DNA of 64,000 nucleotides, taken from CAZBNB01 sp964493245. GTDB lineage: Bacteria; Pseudomonadota; Gammaproteobacteria; Legionellales; Legionellaceae. Position 1 is the first letter of the stretch. The number at the start of each line of letters is the position of its first letter. Location: positions 79,193 through 143,192 of the forward strand of contig CAZBNB010000003.1 in the NCBI GenBank assembly GCA_964493245.1, in the 5' to 3' direction. Shown here one piece after another: positions 1-8,546 of this stretch. Under the pieces are notes generated by a model. That model did no database searches. It had not been told where the DNA came from and saw only the letters and a program-made list of their open reading frames with translations. The translations under genes were made by a program, and so were the position numbers.

Positions 1-612
1 CACCGCATGCAAGACCACAACCGACATCGCACATGCAATTGCGACTGTTTTAAAGTGCGTGAAAGAAAAATTAAAGTGCTGGCGTAATTCTTCTATGAAA
101 AATAACACCCCCGCTAACGGGGCGTTAAAAGCCGCAGCTAGCCCAGCGGCCGCACCAGCTGCAATCAAAGAGTCGCGGCGAGCGGTTTGATATTTAAAGA
201 TATCACCCAACATAGCGCCTAAATGCCCGCCCATTTGCACAGAAGGCCCCTCACGTCCTAAAACCATTTTAGCCGCAATACTGAAAACAGCACCGACAAA
301 TTTAACCGGTAACAATCGATACCAAGAATGCAGTGTGCGCTTGTGTAAGAGCGCCGCCTCAATTTCTGGGATACCACTACCAGCAGCTTCTGGCGCAAAA
401 CGCACGGTCAACCACCACGAGAAAAAAACCATCAGCGTAATCAAAGCAATAGAGCAGACAGCCACAGGCCAGTCATGTCCTAATGCAAATTGACTCATGA
501 AAGTTAAAAAATGATTGGTTTCTTGAATAGCGAGCATTAAAAGAGAGCAAATCAATCCCGTTAAACAGCCAACAATGATTGCAACACCATAAATAGATAG
601 AATTTTTCCCAT
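1..612 (-). CDS. ClC-family chloride channel/antiporter, C-terminal part missing (window edge)
   Basis: The complement reads open from an ATG at 612 to the window start, giving the first 204 residues of a ClC-type voltage-gated chloride channel or Cl-/H+ antiporter of the inner membrane. Two family signatures are visible: GSGIPE, which builds part of the anion selectivity filter, and GREGPSVQMG, the second conserved filter loop. Hydrophobic helices alternate along the whole piece and an ALAAAFNAPLAG-like region follows the second loop. The other half of the gene lies outside the window, so full length and C-terminal CBS domains cannot be judged. It is divergent from gatC, with about 50 bp between the start codons. 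Confidence 0.9.
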   Translation of the reverse strand, partial: MGKILSIYGVAIIVGCLTGLICSLLMLAIQETNHFLTFMSQFALGHDWPVAVCSIALITLMVFFSWWLTVRFAPEAAGSGIPEIEAALLHKRTLHSWYRLLPVKFVGAVFSIAAKMVLGREGPSVQMGGHLGAMLGDIFKYQTARRDSLIAAGAAAGLAAAFNAPLAGVLFFIEELRQHFNFSFTHFKTVAIACAMSVVVLHAV

Positions 613-661
613 TTTCTCAACTTTTGTTGTAGAATGTCATTTATTCATCAATCAGGCAAAT

Positions 662-952
662 ATGATGACCATAACCCTCGAACAGCTAAAAAAAACGGCT
701 GAGCTCGCACGCTTAAGTCATACAGATGCAGAAGCACTGTTAGACGAAACCAACCTCATTCTAAAACAAATTTACGACATTCACAAAGTCGATGTCACGG
801 GTGTAGAGCCGTTTATTCATCCTATAGAAACGATGGCTTACCTACGAGAGGATATCGTAACGCACACCAATTGTGTCAACGCGTTAGCCGAAGCAGCCCC
901 AAACTTTGCGGATGGCCATTATTTGGTTCCTAAACATTTAAAGGATCGTTGA
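662..952 (+). CDS. gatC: Asp-tRNA(Asn)/Glu-tRNA(Gln) amidotransferase subunit C
   Basis: Small 96-residue subunit that clamps GatA to GatB in the amidotransferase making Gln-tRNA(Gln) and/or Asn-tRNA(Asn) by amidation of misacylated tRNA. The N-terminus (TLEQLKKTAELARLS) and the central VEPFIHP motif are typical, and the length matches the family. Two ATG codons stand in tandem, so the start is 662 or 665. The TGA stop overlaps the gatA ATG (TGATG), implying translational coupling in a gatCAB operon. Having the operon suggests that the organism lacks at least one direct aminoacylation route (GlnRS or AsnRS); this is inference. Confidence 0.93.
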   Translation: MMTITLEQLKKTAELARLSHTDAEALLDETNLILKQIYDIHKVDVTGVEPFIHPIETMAYLREDIVTHTNCVNALAEAAPNFADGHYLVPKHLKDR

Positions 953-2406
953 TGCACACTTTATCGATTCGAGCGCTCATGCACGCTTTGCGTGCCAAAA
1001 CATTTTCCAGTGTTGAGTTAACACAGCATTGCTTAGATCGCATTCAACAGGCAAGCGACTTAAATGCATTTATTACGGTTGATGAACAAGCCGCGCTTGC
1101 ACAAGCCAAAGAGGCAGATAAGCGCTTAAAAAAAGGCGATGCCCCTTGTTTAACCGGCATCCCAATGGCACACAAAGATTTATTTTGTACTGAGGGCGTG
1201 CGCACCACATGCGCTTCAAAAATGCTGGCTGATTTTATCCCACCTTATGATGCAACCATTGTAAAAAAACTAAAACAGGCTGGTTCTATTATGCTTGGGA
1301 AAACCAACATGGATGAGTTTGCCATGGGGTCAACCAACGAATCCAGCTATTTTGGTGCGGTCAAAAACCCATGGAATCAAGCCCATGTTAGTGGTGGCTC
1401 ATCGGGGGGGGCAGCGGCGGCCGTGGCTGCACGTCTCGTTCCATTTGCAACTGCAACTGACACAGGTGGCTCTATTCGCCAACCATCAGCCTTTTCTGGC
1501 GTATGTGGTTTGAAGCCCACTTATGGGACTGTTTCACGTTACGGGCAAATTGCGTATGCATCTAGTTTAGACCAGGCAGGTATTATCGCAACCAATGCTG
1601 AGGATCTGGCAATCACCACGTCGATTATCATGGGATTCGATCCAAACGATTCAACGTCAATACAACGCCCTGTCCCTGCCCTTGATCAAACACTCAATCA
1701 ACCATTAAAACCGTTGCGTATTGCACTGCCCAAAGCCTTTTTCAGTGATTTGGTCGCAGAACCCATTCAGAAAAGTATCGCAGAGGCCGTGAAATGCTTT
1801 GAGGCTGCTGGTGCAGAAATCATCGAAGTGGATTTGAAACTGATGCCTTATTGGATATCCTGCTATTATACGCTCGCCTCCGCAGAAGCTTCGTCTAACT
1901 TAGCACGTTATGACGGTGTGCGTTATGGATACCAAGCGAGTCATCCTACTTCGATTGATGATTTAGTCGTGCGTTCACGCAGCGAAGGCTTGGGGACACA
2001 AGTCAAGCGCCGTATTTTAACCGGTACTTACGTGCTATCAGCCGAACATTTTGATGATATTTATCAATATGCACGAAAAATTCGTCGTCTCATCACACAA
2101 GAGTTACTTGGTGTATTATCTGATGTCGATATGATTCTTGGACCAACCACACCAACGCAAGCGTTTCAATTAGGGAAAACGGATTATGAGTCTCCAGTCT
2201 ACCAATTAGCTGATATGTGTACAGTCGCTGTGAATTTAGCTGGCTTACCCGCTTTATCGATTCCGGCTGGCTTTCATCAAGGATTACCCATTGGTATGCA
2301 ATTTATCGGGCATCATTTTAGTGAGGCACGTTTATTACAAATTGCACATTTTTACCAACAACAAACAGATTGGCATCAACAAATACCACCCGGAGTTGAA
2401 AAATAA
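952..2406 (+). CDS. gatA: Asp-tRNA(Asn)/Glu-tRNA(Gln) amidotransferase subunit A
   Basis: Glutaminase subunit of GatCAB; it releases ammonia from glutamine and passes it to GatB. It belongs to the amidase-signature family: HKDLFC carries the catalytic Lys, and the Gly/Ser-rich SGGSSGGAAAAVAA block with the following DTGGSIRQPS carries the Ser-cisSer pair. The C-terminal motif GLPIGMQFIG is also typical. At 484 residues it has normal length. The ATG at 952 overlaps the gatC stop; a TTG three bases upstream is unnecessary. The stop shares one base with the gatB start. Confidence 0.96.
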   Translation: MHTLSIRALMHALRAKTFSSVELTQHCLDRIQQASDLNAFITVDEQAALAQAKEADKRLKKGDAPCLTGIPMAHKDLFCTEGVRTTCASKMLADFIPPYDATIVKKLKQAGSIMLGKTNMDEFAMGSTNESSYFGAVKNPWNQAHVSGGSSGGAAAAVAARLVPFATATDTGGSIRQPSAFSGVCGLKPTYGTVSRYGQIAYASSLDQAGIIATNAEDLAITTSIIMGFDPNDSTSIQRPVPALDQTLNQPLKPLRIALPKAFFSDLVAEPIQKSIAEAVKCFEAAGAEIIEVDLKLMPYWISCYYTLASAEASSNLARYDGVRYGYQASHPTSIDDLVVRSRSEGLGTQVKRRILTGTYVLSAEHFDDIYQYARKIRRLITQELLGVLSDVDMILGPTTPTQAFQLGKTDYESPVYQLADMCTVAVNLAGLPALSIPAGFHQGLPIGMQFIGHHFSEARLLQIAHFYQQQTDWHQQIPPGVEK

Positions 2407-3848
2407 TGAGTTGGGAAACAGTCATAGGCTTAGAAGTACATGCGCAACTCAAAACGCATGCTAAACTTTTTTCATCGGCAGGTACTCAGTTTGGCGCCGC
2501 TGCTAACACACAAACTCATTTTATTGACGCCGCTTTTCCCGGTACGTTGCCCGTACTTAATAAACAAGTTATTCATTTAGCGATTCAGTTTGGCCTGGCT
2601 ATTCATGCTGACATTCAAAATTGTTCTTATTTCGAGCGTAAGCATTATACTTATCCCGATTTACCCAAAGGTTACCAAATCAGTCAGTATCGCCGCCCTA
2701 TTCTGTCACAAGGCCATATTGATATCCCAACCACAACGGCAGGAACCACGCAACGCATCATCATTGAACGCGCGCATTTAGAAGAAGATGCGGGTAAATC
2801 GGTTCACGATAACAATACACCATTTTCTGCTGTTGATTTGAACCGAGCAGGGATTCCTTTATTAGAAATTGTGACCACACCTTGCTTGCGCTCGGCAACC
2901 GACACTATCTTATATCTAAAAACATTACATCAATTATTACGGTTTTTAGATATTTGTGATGGCAATATGCAAGAAGGTTCGTTTCGCTGCGATGTGAATC
3001 TCTCATTACGTCGCCTGGGAGAAGTAAAACTTGGAACACGCACTGAGTTAAAAAATTTAAATTCATTCCGTTTTATCGAAAAAGCCATCGAAATTGAAGT
3101 CGCACGGCATCAAGATTTGCTGGAGTCAGGACAATCCGTGATACAGCAAACCAGATTATACTGTTCTGAAACCAACACAACCCGCCCCATGCGTGACAAA
3201 GAAATGGTCGCCGATTATCGCTATTTTAGTGACCCTGACTTATTACCCATTCAAATTAGCGATCAAGATATTCAGCTGGCACGCGCCCAGCTTCGTGAAG
3301 CACCTTTGGCCATTCAGGCGAGATTATCTGAAAAAGATGCTTTAGCAACAGACGACATCGACTTTCTGCTAACAACGCCCCATCATATTGCATTTTATGA
3401 CACCGTCAAAAAGCACACGCATGCCACACCCAAAACCATTGTTAACTGGTTAAAAGGACACTATGCAGCGTTATTAAACGAACAGCAACGCAGTTTTGAG
3501 CATCCGCTTGTTTCTGCTGAGCAGATTGCTGGCTTGCTCAATCGTATTGAAGACCAAGTCATTTCTGTTAAGCAAGCAAAAGCCTTGTTAATCAAACTAA
3601 GCACGCATCATACTGTTGATATTGACACCCTGATTCAAGAGGCAGGTTATACGCGTCTGACAGATGAAAATGCGTTAGCAACCATCATTCAAGATATTCT
3701 TTCTAAAAATCCACAACAAGCAGCCGAGCTGCGCGCGGGCAAAGAAAAACTAGAGGCGTTTTTCATCGGGCAAATTATGAAAGCCACCAAAGGTCAAGCT
3801 GACCCGGCTCAAGCGAAGCAATTGTTGATGCAGCTACTGATAGAGTAA
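2406..3848 (+). CDS. gatB: Asp-tRNA(Asn)/Glu-tRNA(Gln) amidotransferase subunit B
   Basis: Kinase/transamidase subunit of GatCAB: it phosphorylates the misacylated Asp or Glu side chain and completes amidation. Signatures are WETVIGLEVHAQL at the N-terminus, YPDLPKGYQISQ, and LNRAGIPLLEIVT. The C-terminal tail contains the YqeY-like helical tRNA-binding region ending KATKGQADPAQAKQLL. At 480 residues it is full length. It starts on the last base of gatA, completing a tight three-gene operon. A long perfect hairpin lies about 125 bp after the stop. Confidence 0.96.
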   Translation: MSWETVIGLEVHAQLKTHAKLFSSAGTQFGAAANTQTHFIDAAFPGTLPVLNKQVIHLAIQFGLAIHADIQNCSYFERKHYTYPDLPKGYQISQYRRPILSQGHIDIPTTTAGTTQRIIIERAHLEEDAGKSVHDNNTPFSAVDLNRAGIPLLEIVTTPCLRSATDTILYLKTLHQLLRFLDICDGNMQEGSFRCDVNLSLRRLGEVKLGTRTELKNLNSFRFIEKAIEIEVARHQDLLESGQSVIQQTRLYCSETNTTRPMRDKEMVADYRYFSDPDLLPIQISDQDIQLARAQLREAPLAIQARLSEKDALATDDIDFLLTTPHHIAFYDTVKKHTHATPKTIVNWLKGHYAALLNEQQRSFEHPLVSAEQIAGLLNRIEDQVISVKQAKALLIKLSTHHTVDIDTLIQEAGYTRLTDENALATIIQDILSKNPQQAAELRAGKEKLEAFFIGQIMKATKGQADPAQAKQLLMQLLIE

Positions 3849-3972
3849 TTCAATGCGAGTACTTCCATCTTGATAATCGGCTCTATTTAAGTACATATTG
3901 AGCATTTAATCCACCAAATTAACCGTTCGTAGCCTCGCTCCTGAACCTCGGAGAACGGTTAGATTTGAGTGC

Positions 3973-4052
3973 ATTTTGAACGAAAAAGTCATTTCACAAG
4001 CGCAGCATACATAAGTATGTGAGCATTGTGAAATGACTTTTTCGTTCAAAAT
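3973..4052. repeat. Long perfect inverted repeat (repeat family R5)
   Basis: Two 27-bp arms, beginning ATTTTGAACGAAAAAG and ending CTTTTTCGTTCAAAAT, are perfect reverse complements around a 26-base loop containing a smaller ACATAAGTATGT hairpin. An outer imperfect pairing (AACCGTTC near 3920, GAACGGTT at 3953-3960) surrounds the left side. The same core and outer sequences recur at 19501-19759, and a one-armed fragment lies near 50970-51006. It sits between convergent gatB and the M13 peptidase gene and could terminate both, but its recurrence marks it as a dispersed element. Confidence 0.8.
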
Positions 4053-4095
4053 GTGCCAAATATGGCCGTTCCTTCGTGCGGAGTAAATATGTACT

Positions 4096-6108
4096 CTACC
4101 AAATTACACAGCGCTGCTGATTAACCATTGGACAATGCTCCGAAGCATTAAACGCAGACTGAAATTGCGCTATGTTCGCAAGCGTGCCATTCACACGATA
4201 AGTAGCCGGAGGATGGGGATCAACTGTTACCAAATTGAGCGCCTGCTGAGGGCGCATGTTGTTCGCCCAAATATGCGCGTAACTTAAGAAAAACTGCTGA
4301 TCAGGTGTGTAATTTTCAACCGTTTTAGCCTGTTGGTATGCGGCACTTTCATGATAAGCTCGGTATGCTAAAATCAGCCCACCCAAATCAGCGGTCGCTT
4401 CACCCACTACCAAATCACCTTGTACAAACACATTTTTATCCACCGTATAATGCGAAAATTGTTTTACAATACATTGCGTAGCTGCTTTAAATTTTTTGGC
4501 ATCCGCGGGTTTCCACCAATCATGTAAATTGCCTTTGGCATCAAATTGTGAACCTTGATCATCAAAGCCATGGGTAATTTCATGGCCAATCACCGCACCG
4601 ATAGCACCATAATTAACCGCAGCCGGCGCGTTGGGATCGTAATAAGGTGGTTGTAAGATACCCATTGGAATATTAATACTATTCATAGATGGACTATAAT
4701 AAGCATTCACCGTTTGTGGTGTCATTTCCCACTCACTGCGATCCAACGGTTTGCCAATTTTATTTAAATCACGGCGTATCAAAAAAGCACTGCCACGCAA
4801 TACATTTAAGATATAAGGTCCTTTGTCTATTTGTAGTGCACTGTAATCACGCCATTTTTCAGGATAACCAACGCGGTCTTCGATTAAATCTAGTTTGTTT
4901 ACAGCGGCTTCACGTGTTGCTGGTGTCATCCAACTTAATGTTGATAAATCGCGGCGCAAAACGGTTCGGATATTTTTAATCATTTCTAATACATTGTTTT
5001 TATCTTCTGCCGAAAAATATTTTTTGACATACAATTGTCCGATGCCAAAACCCAATACCGAATCTTCTGTATTTAAAACTTGCTTCCAACGCTCAGGTAA
5101 ACGCTCTACACCGGTTAGTTTTTTTAGCATGCGAAAATTTTGATCAACATAAGGTTTGGAAAGATAAGGCGAAGATTCGCTTAATAAATGCCAACGTAAA
5201 TATGTTTTCCAATCTTTTATCGAGTAACTGACTAAGGCTTTATCCAATGCGCGCATAAAGTCAGGTGCTTCAATATTGATATGTTTTACATCGCTTTGCT
5301 CAATGCTTTGTAAATAATCGGGCCATGAAAAATGCGGCATTAAGTTTTTTAAATTTTGTAATGCCATAGGATGATAAACGGCATAAGGATCACGTTGCAT
5401 AATTTGCGACATGGATGCTTGCGCTAACGCTGTTTCGATATGCATCACGGTGTCTGCTTCTTGCTTCGCCGTGGCTGGCGCATCTCCCAATAATTCAAAC
5501 ATTTTTGCGATGTGTTTTAAGTAAGTTTCTCGAATGGTTTTAAAGTTTGCGTCTGGTTTAAGATAATAATCACGATTTGGTAAACTCAAGCCACCTTGTG
5601 CGACACTGGCAATCACTTGTGTACTGTCTTTAAAATCTTGCATACTGCCATAACTAAATAACACCCCTAAACCCATCAGCTGTAAACGTGCAATCATAGC
5701 TTGCAAAGAAGGTAAATCATGCACTGCGGCAATGTTAGCAAACTCGGTTTCCAGTGGCCTGATACCTAAACGATTAATGGTGGCTTCGTCCATCCCACTA
5801 TAATAAAAATCACTGACTTTTTGCTCAATACTGCCAGGAGCATAATGCCCATCTTGATTCATTTGTTGCAACATGGCATGAATCGCCTCGCGATTTTTTT
5901 TCTGTAAAATCGAAAAGCTTCCCCAAGAACCATAATCAGGTGGAATTGGATTGTCTTTTTGCCACGTACCATTGGCAAATAAGTAAAAGTTATCTTGTGC
6001 GGGGATACTGGTATCTAACCAATCTAAATGCAACGACTCTGCTATCGCTGAATTAGCAGCCACAGACAGAGAACATCCAAGTAAACATGAAGCTATCAAT
6101 AATCGCAT
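4096..6108 (-). CDS. M13-family (neprilysin/PepO-like) zinc metallopeptidase, exported
   Basis: A 670-residue M13 endopeptidase related to PepO and neprilysin. A signal peptide (MRLLIASCLLGCSLSVAANS) predicts export to the periplasm or surface. Zinc site: HEITH at residues 509-513, with the third ligand in GEATADLGG about 60 residues later. NAYYSPSMNSI, which binds substrate backbone in the family, is present. The C-terminus ends CVIW, close to the usual CxVW ending. Such enzymes cleave oligopeptides and may serve nutrient acquisition or host interaction. It is convergent with gatB across a hairpin. Confidence 0.93.
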   Translation of the reverse strand: MRLLIASCLLGCSLSVAANSAIAESLHLDWLDTSIPAQDNFYLFANGTWQKDNPIPPDYGSWGSFSILQKKNREAIHAMLQQMNQDGHYAPGSIEQKVSDFYYSGMDEATINRLGIRPLETEFANIAAVHDLPSLQAMIARLQLMGLGVLFSYGSMQDFKDSTQVIASVAQGGLSLPNRDYYLKPDANFKTIRETYLKHIAKMFELLGDAPATAKQEADTVMHIETALAQASMSQIMQRDPYAVYHPMALQNLKNLMPHFSWPDYLQSIEQSDVKHINIEAPDFMRALDKALVSYSIKDWKTYLRWHLLSESSPYLSKPYVDQNFRMLKKLTGVERLPERWKQVLNTEDSVLGFGIGQLYVKKYFSAEDKNNVLEMIKNIRTVLRRDLSTLSWMTPATREAAVNKLDLIEDRVGYPEKWRDYSALQIDKGPYILNVLRGSAFLIRRDLNKIGKPLDRSEWEMTPQTVNAYYSPSMNSINIPMGILQPPYYDPNAPAAVNYGAIGAVIGHEITHGFDDQGSQFDAKGNLHDWWKPADAKKFKAATQCIVKQFSHYTVDKNVFVQGDLVVGEATADLGGLILAYRAYHESAAYQQAKTVENYTPDQQFFLSYAHIWANNMRPQQALNLVTVDPHPPATYRVNGTLANIAQFQSAFNASEHCPMVNQQRCVIW

Positions 6109-6319
6109 TGTGAAATAATCCTTTATAGTGGTACATCATCCAATAAGCATCAACACACTATAACGTAACCATGCACCAAAAACCAGAATCAGAACCCAGG
6201 GTTACGGCATTAAAATCAGTTTAAAAAAACGCGGAAAGTGTGGTTACAAAAGCGACCGCTTCTAAAAATCGCCAACATTGGTTAGACTGTACGCATAACA
6301 AAATTACATTGTCATTTAA

Positions 6320-7195
6320 ATGAACACAACATCCAAATTACACATACTATCTGAACCTGGACTCAATCAATTAGCGTCGGAGCATCGATCTCAGGCAATA
6401 ACCGCATTAGAAAATGGCCAAGTTGTTTATCTGCCGCGATATGCTTTTTCACTCACGGAGCTAGAAAAGCCGCTACTTGATCCTGACATTTTAAGTGGCA
6501 AACGAAAAAACATCAGTTATGATTATCAAAAAACCCTGCTGGCCGGCTACGACGAAGCATATCCATTAAAGCTTGTATTGCAAAACATGATGCACCGCTA
6601 TGCGGATTTTTCCTATCAATTGGTAGCAACGCTATTCCCACAATACACTGATGATTTAATTTGGGGACGAACCAGTTATCGCCCAGCTCAAATCAGTGGC
6701 CGTATGAGCTCCAAACGCAAAGATGATACACGAGTGCACGTGGATGCCTTTCCTGCAACCCCCGTTAATGGGTTAAGAATTTTTCGTGTTTTTTGTAATA
6801 TCAATCCCAATCAAGAACCACGTGTTTGGCAAGTTGGTGATACTTTTTCGAATGTGCTCACTCACTTTTCAGCCAAACTACCTCGTTATCGCAAAATAAA
6901 TGCACATTTATTGCGCTTAATTAAGGCAACCAAAACACTGCGATCAGCATATGATCATTATATGTTGCATCTACATGATCAAATGAAACAAGATGATCAA
7001 TATCAACAAACCGTCGATAAAGAAACGATCGATTTTCCACCACAAACAACGTGGTTAGTCTTTACCGATCAAGTTTCTCATGCCGCGCTAAGCGGGCAAT
7101 TTTTATTAGAACAAACCTTTTATCTGCCGGTAAAAAGCATGCAATCTCCGACTACATCACCTTTTTGTCATTGGCAAAGATTAGGATTTGTATAA
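6320..7195 (+). CDS. Kdo 3-hydroxylase family protein (lipopolysaccharide core modification)
   Basis: A 291-residue protein resembling the Kdo hydroxylase family (KdoO), Fe(II)/2-oxoglutarate-dependent enzymes that hydroxylate the Kdo sugar of lipid A-linked LPS. Features that fit are the metal-ligand pair in RVHVDAFPATP (H-x-D), the following RIFRVFCNINP strand and a C-terminal SHAALSGQFLLEQTF with the likely third histidine. The family occurs in Legionella, Burkholderia and Yersinia. Identification rests on motif recall; length fits. It is a single gene with its own AT-rich upstream region and a 125-bp palindromic element just after it. Confidence 0.8.
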   Translation: MNTTSKLHILSEPGLNQLASEHRSQAITALENGQVVYLPRYAFSLTELEKPLLDPDILSGKRKNISYDYQKTLLAGYDEAYPLKLVLQNMMHRYADFSYQLVATLFPQYTDDLIWGRTSYRPAQISGRMSSKRKDDTRVHVDAFPATPVNGLRIFRVFCNINPNQEPRVWQVGDTFSNVLTHFSAKLPRYRKINAHLLRLIKATKTLRSAYDHYMLHLHDQMKQDDQYQQTVDKETIDFPPQTTWLVFTDQVSHAALSGQFLLEQTFYLPVKSMQSPTTSPFCHWQRLGFV

Positions 7196-7227
7196 CAAGC
7201 TTAGATAAAAAATCTGTTTCAAATAAA

Positions 7228-7352
7228 ACAGGACTTACGCAAAACAACAATCTCTTCGTTGGATTTTATGTTTAAGTCGGTCATTTAGTCATCTAAACGC
7301 CTTCATTAAACATAAAATCCGCCTCGACCTCGTTATTTTTCGTAAGCCCTGT
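7228..7352. repeat. Palindromic element R1, intact 125-bp copy
   Basis: Terminal inverted repeats read ACAGGACTTACGCAAAACAA on the left and TTTTTCGTAAGCCCTGT on the right. Between them lie further paired segments (GGATTTTATGTTTAA against TTAAACATAAAATCC) and a central CATTTAGTCATCTAAACG. No coding capacity. The same element is at 61283-61570, where another element interrupts it; shortened copies are at 23900-23948 and 27448-27495, and one end is at 25454-25474. It occupies nearly half of the roughly 300 bp between the Kdo hydroxylase gene and the transpeptidase gene. Confidence 0.85.
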
Positions 7353-7498
7353 AAAAACCTACTTTTATCCAAAACGAACCCTAACACCTGTCTTCAATCT
7401 GCTTATCGGCTGTCAATCGAGCTCATTTGCCCAAATGTCAGCTTGAAGACATGTCTTGATCACTATTTTTTATTATTATTATTTTAAAGCAGTGATGT

Positions 7499-8068
7499 TT
7501 AGCTATTATATGGCTTGACAATAACTGTTGTACCCACATCGATGAAGTCTTCGTTTAACCATTTTGCTGCAGCAGGTAATACACGGATACAACCATGGCT
7601 TGCATTGTAGTTCGGTACTTCATAAGCAGCATGGATAGAGTACCCACCATTAAAGTGCATACAGTAAGGCATCTTCGCGCCACCATTCGTTTCGACAGGA
7701 TAGATACTAGACGTACAATCCGGGCCTTTTTTCGAATAAACGTGGAATGTGCCTGTTACGGTGCGACATGGGCGACCAACGTCTTCACAAAAGTCTTTGC
7801 CACCCGATGCACTACCGGTTTCAACGCGATTACCATCTTTATCATAAGCTGCCCAAGCTGTTGCTTTAGGGTCAAAAATAAAGACTTTGCGGCCTGTTGC
7901 TTCTCGTTTGGCAGGAAAGTAATAACTGCCTTTTTGGTCAGAAGACATATCCATGGTATAATGCGTATTTCCTGAATCATCCACGATGGGAACACTCTTG
8001 CCCCCCATTGACGCGCACGCACTTAAAAGAATACTGCATGATGCGAGTAAGTATTGTTTTTTGATCAT
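7499..8068 (-). CDS. L,D-transpeptidase (YkuD domain) lipoprotein
   Basis: A 189-residue exported lipoprotein with lipobox LLSAC (Cys18). The C-terminal YkuD catalytic motif is complete: SIHAAYEVPN supplies the histidine, and ASHGCIRVLP supplies the catalytic cysteine and arginine. Such enzymes make 3-3 peptidoglycan crosslinks or attach proteins to the wall. The middle section (KKGPDCTSSIYP, GKDFCEDVGRPC) has extra cysteines that may form disulfides. A strong AGGGAGGAT ribosome binding site precedes the ATG at 8068. Confidence 0.9.
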   Translation of the reverse strand: MIKKQYLLASCSILLSACASMGGKSVPIVDDSGNTHYTMDMSSDQKGSYYFPAKREATGRKVFIFDPKATAWAAYDKDGNRVETGSASGGKDFCEDVGRPCRTVTGTFHVYSKKGPDCTSSIYPVETNGGAKMPYCMHFNGGYSIHAAYEVPNYNASHGCIRVLPAAAKWLNEDFIDVGTTVIVKPYNS

Positions 8069-8174
8069 GATTTATCCTCCCTGTTTTCTTTATTATCGGA
8101 AGGAATGGAAAAAATATTAGCTTAATTTTCAAATTATTTTCTTTTTGTTTTTTAAATGGGCATTTATAGGGGCG

Positions 8175-8543
8175 CTACTTTCCTGAGATTAAATACTCAA
8201 TAGCCATCTTTAATTGCTCATCAGAGCACTCAAAACAGCCACCACGAGCCGGCATTAGCCCGAATCCCTCATCGGTATGTTGATATAAGACTTTCATGCC
8301 TTGCTGCTTCCGTAATGCCCATTCTGCCTGTACGCCTATTTTAGGCGCACCTAAAGGAATCAACGGTTTCTCGGCATGACAATTCGCACAGAAGTGTTGC
8401 ACAATGCGTTTGGCTTCGTCTGGCTGACCGTTTACACTCGCCAAAAAATCTTGAGGGTGATGGCTTGCGGCGCATATGACGTGACTCAAGAGGGTTAAGC
8501 CCAGCCAACTTGTACATTTTTTTAAAACAGATGACATACGCAT
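8175..8543 (-). CDS. Exported c-type cytochrome, cytochrome c5-like
   Basis: A 122-residue periplasmic monohaem cytochrome with a signal peptide (through about residue 26) and a CANCH haem-binding motif. The C-terminal LMPARGGCFECSDEQLKMA resembles the cytochrome c5 family, with the methionine as probable axial ligand and the two following cysteines as a likely disulfide. It starts 3 bp after the recJ stop, so it is probably cotranscribed with recJ. Its electron partners are not in the window. An ATG at 8537 is an alternative start. Confidence 0.85.
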   Translation of the reverse strand: MRMSSVLKKCTSWLGLTLLSHVICAASHHPQDFLASVNGQPDEAKRIVQHFCANCHAEKPLIPLGAPKIGVQAEWALRKQQGMKVLYQHTDEGFGLMPARGGCFECSDEQLKMAIEYLISGK

Positions 8544-8546
8544 GTT

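Noticed and set aside
3840..4095. tRNA gene after gatB
   Set aside because: The GGTTAGATTTGAG string looked T-arm-like but no cloverleaf can be drawn, and it belongs to the recurrent R5 element.
7756..8022. Second gene inside the L,D-transpeptidase region
   Set aside because: Alternate-frame reading of a well-supported lipoprotein gene, with no domain or ribosome binding site.
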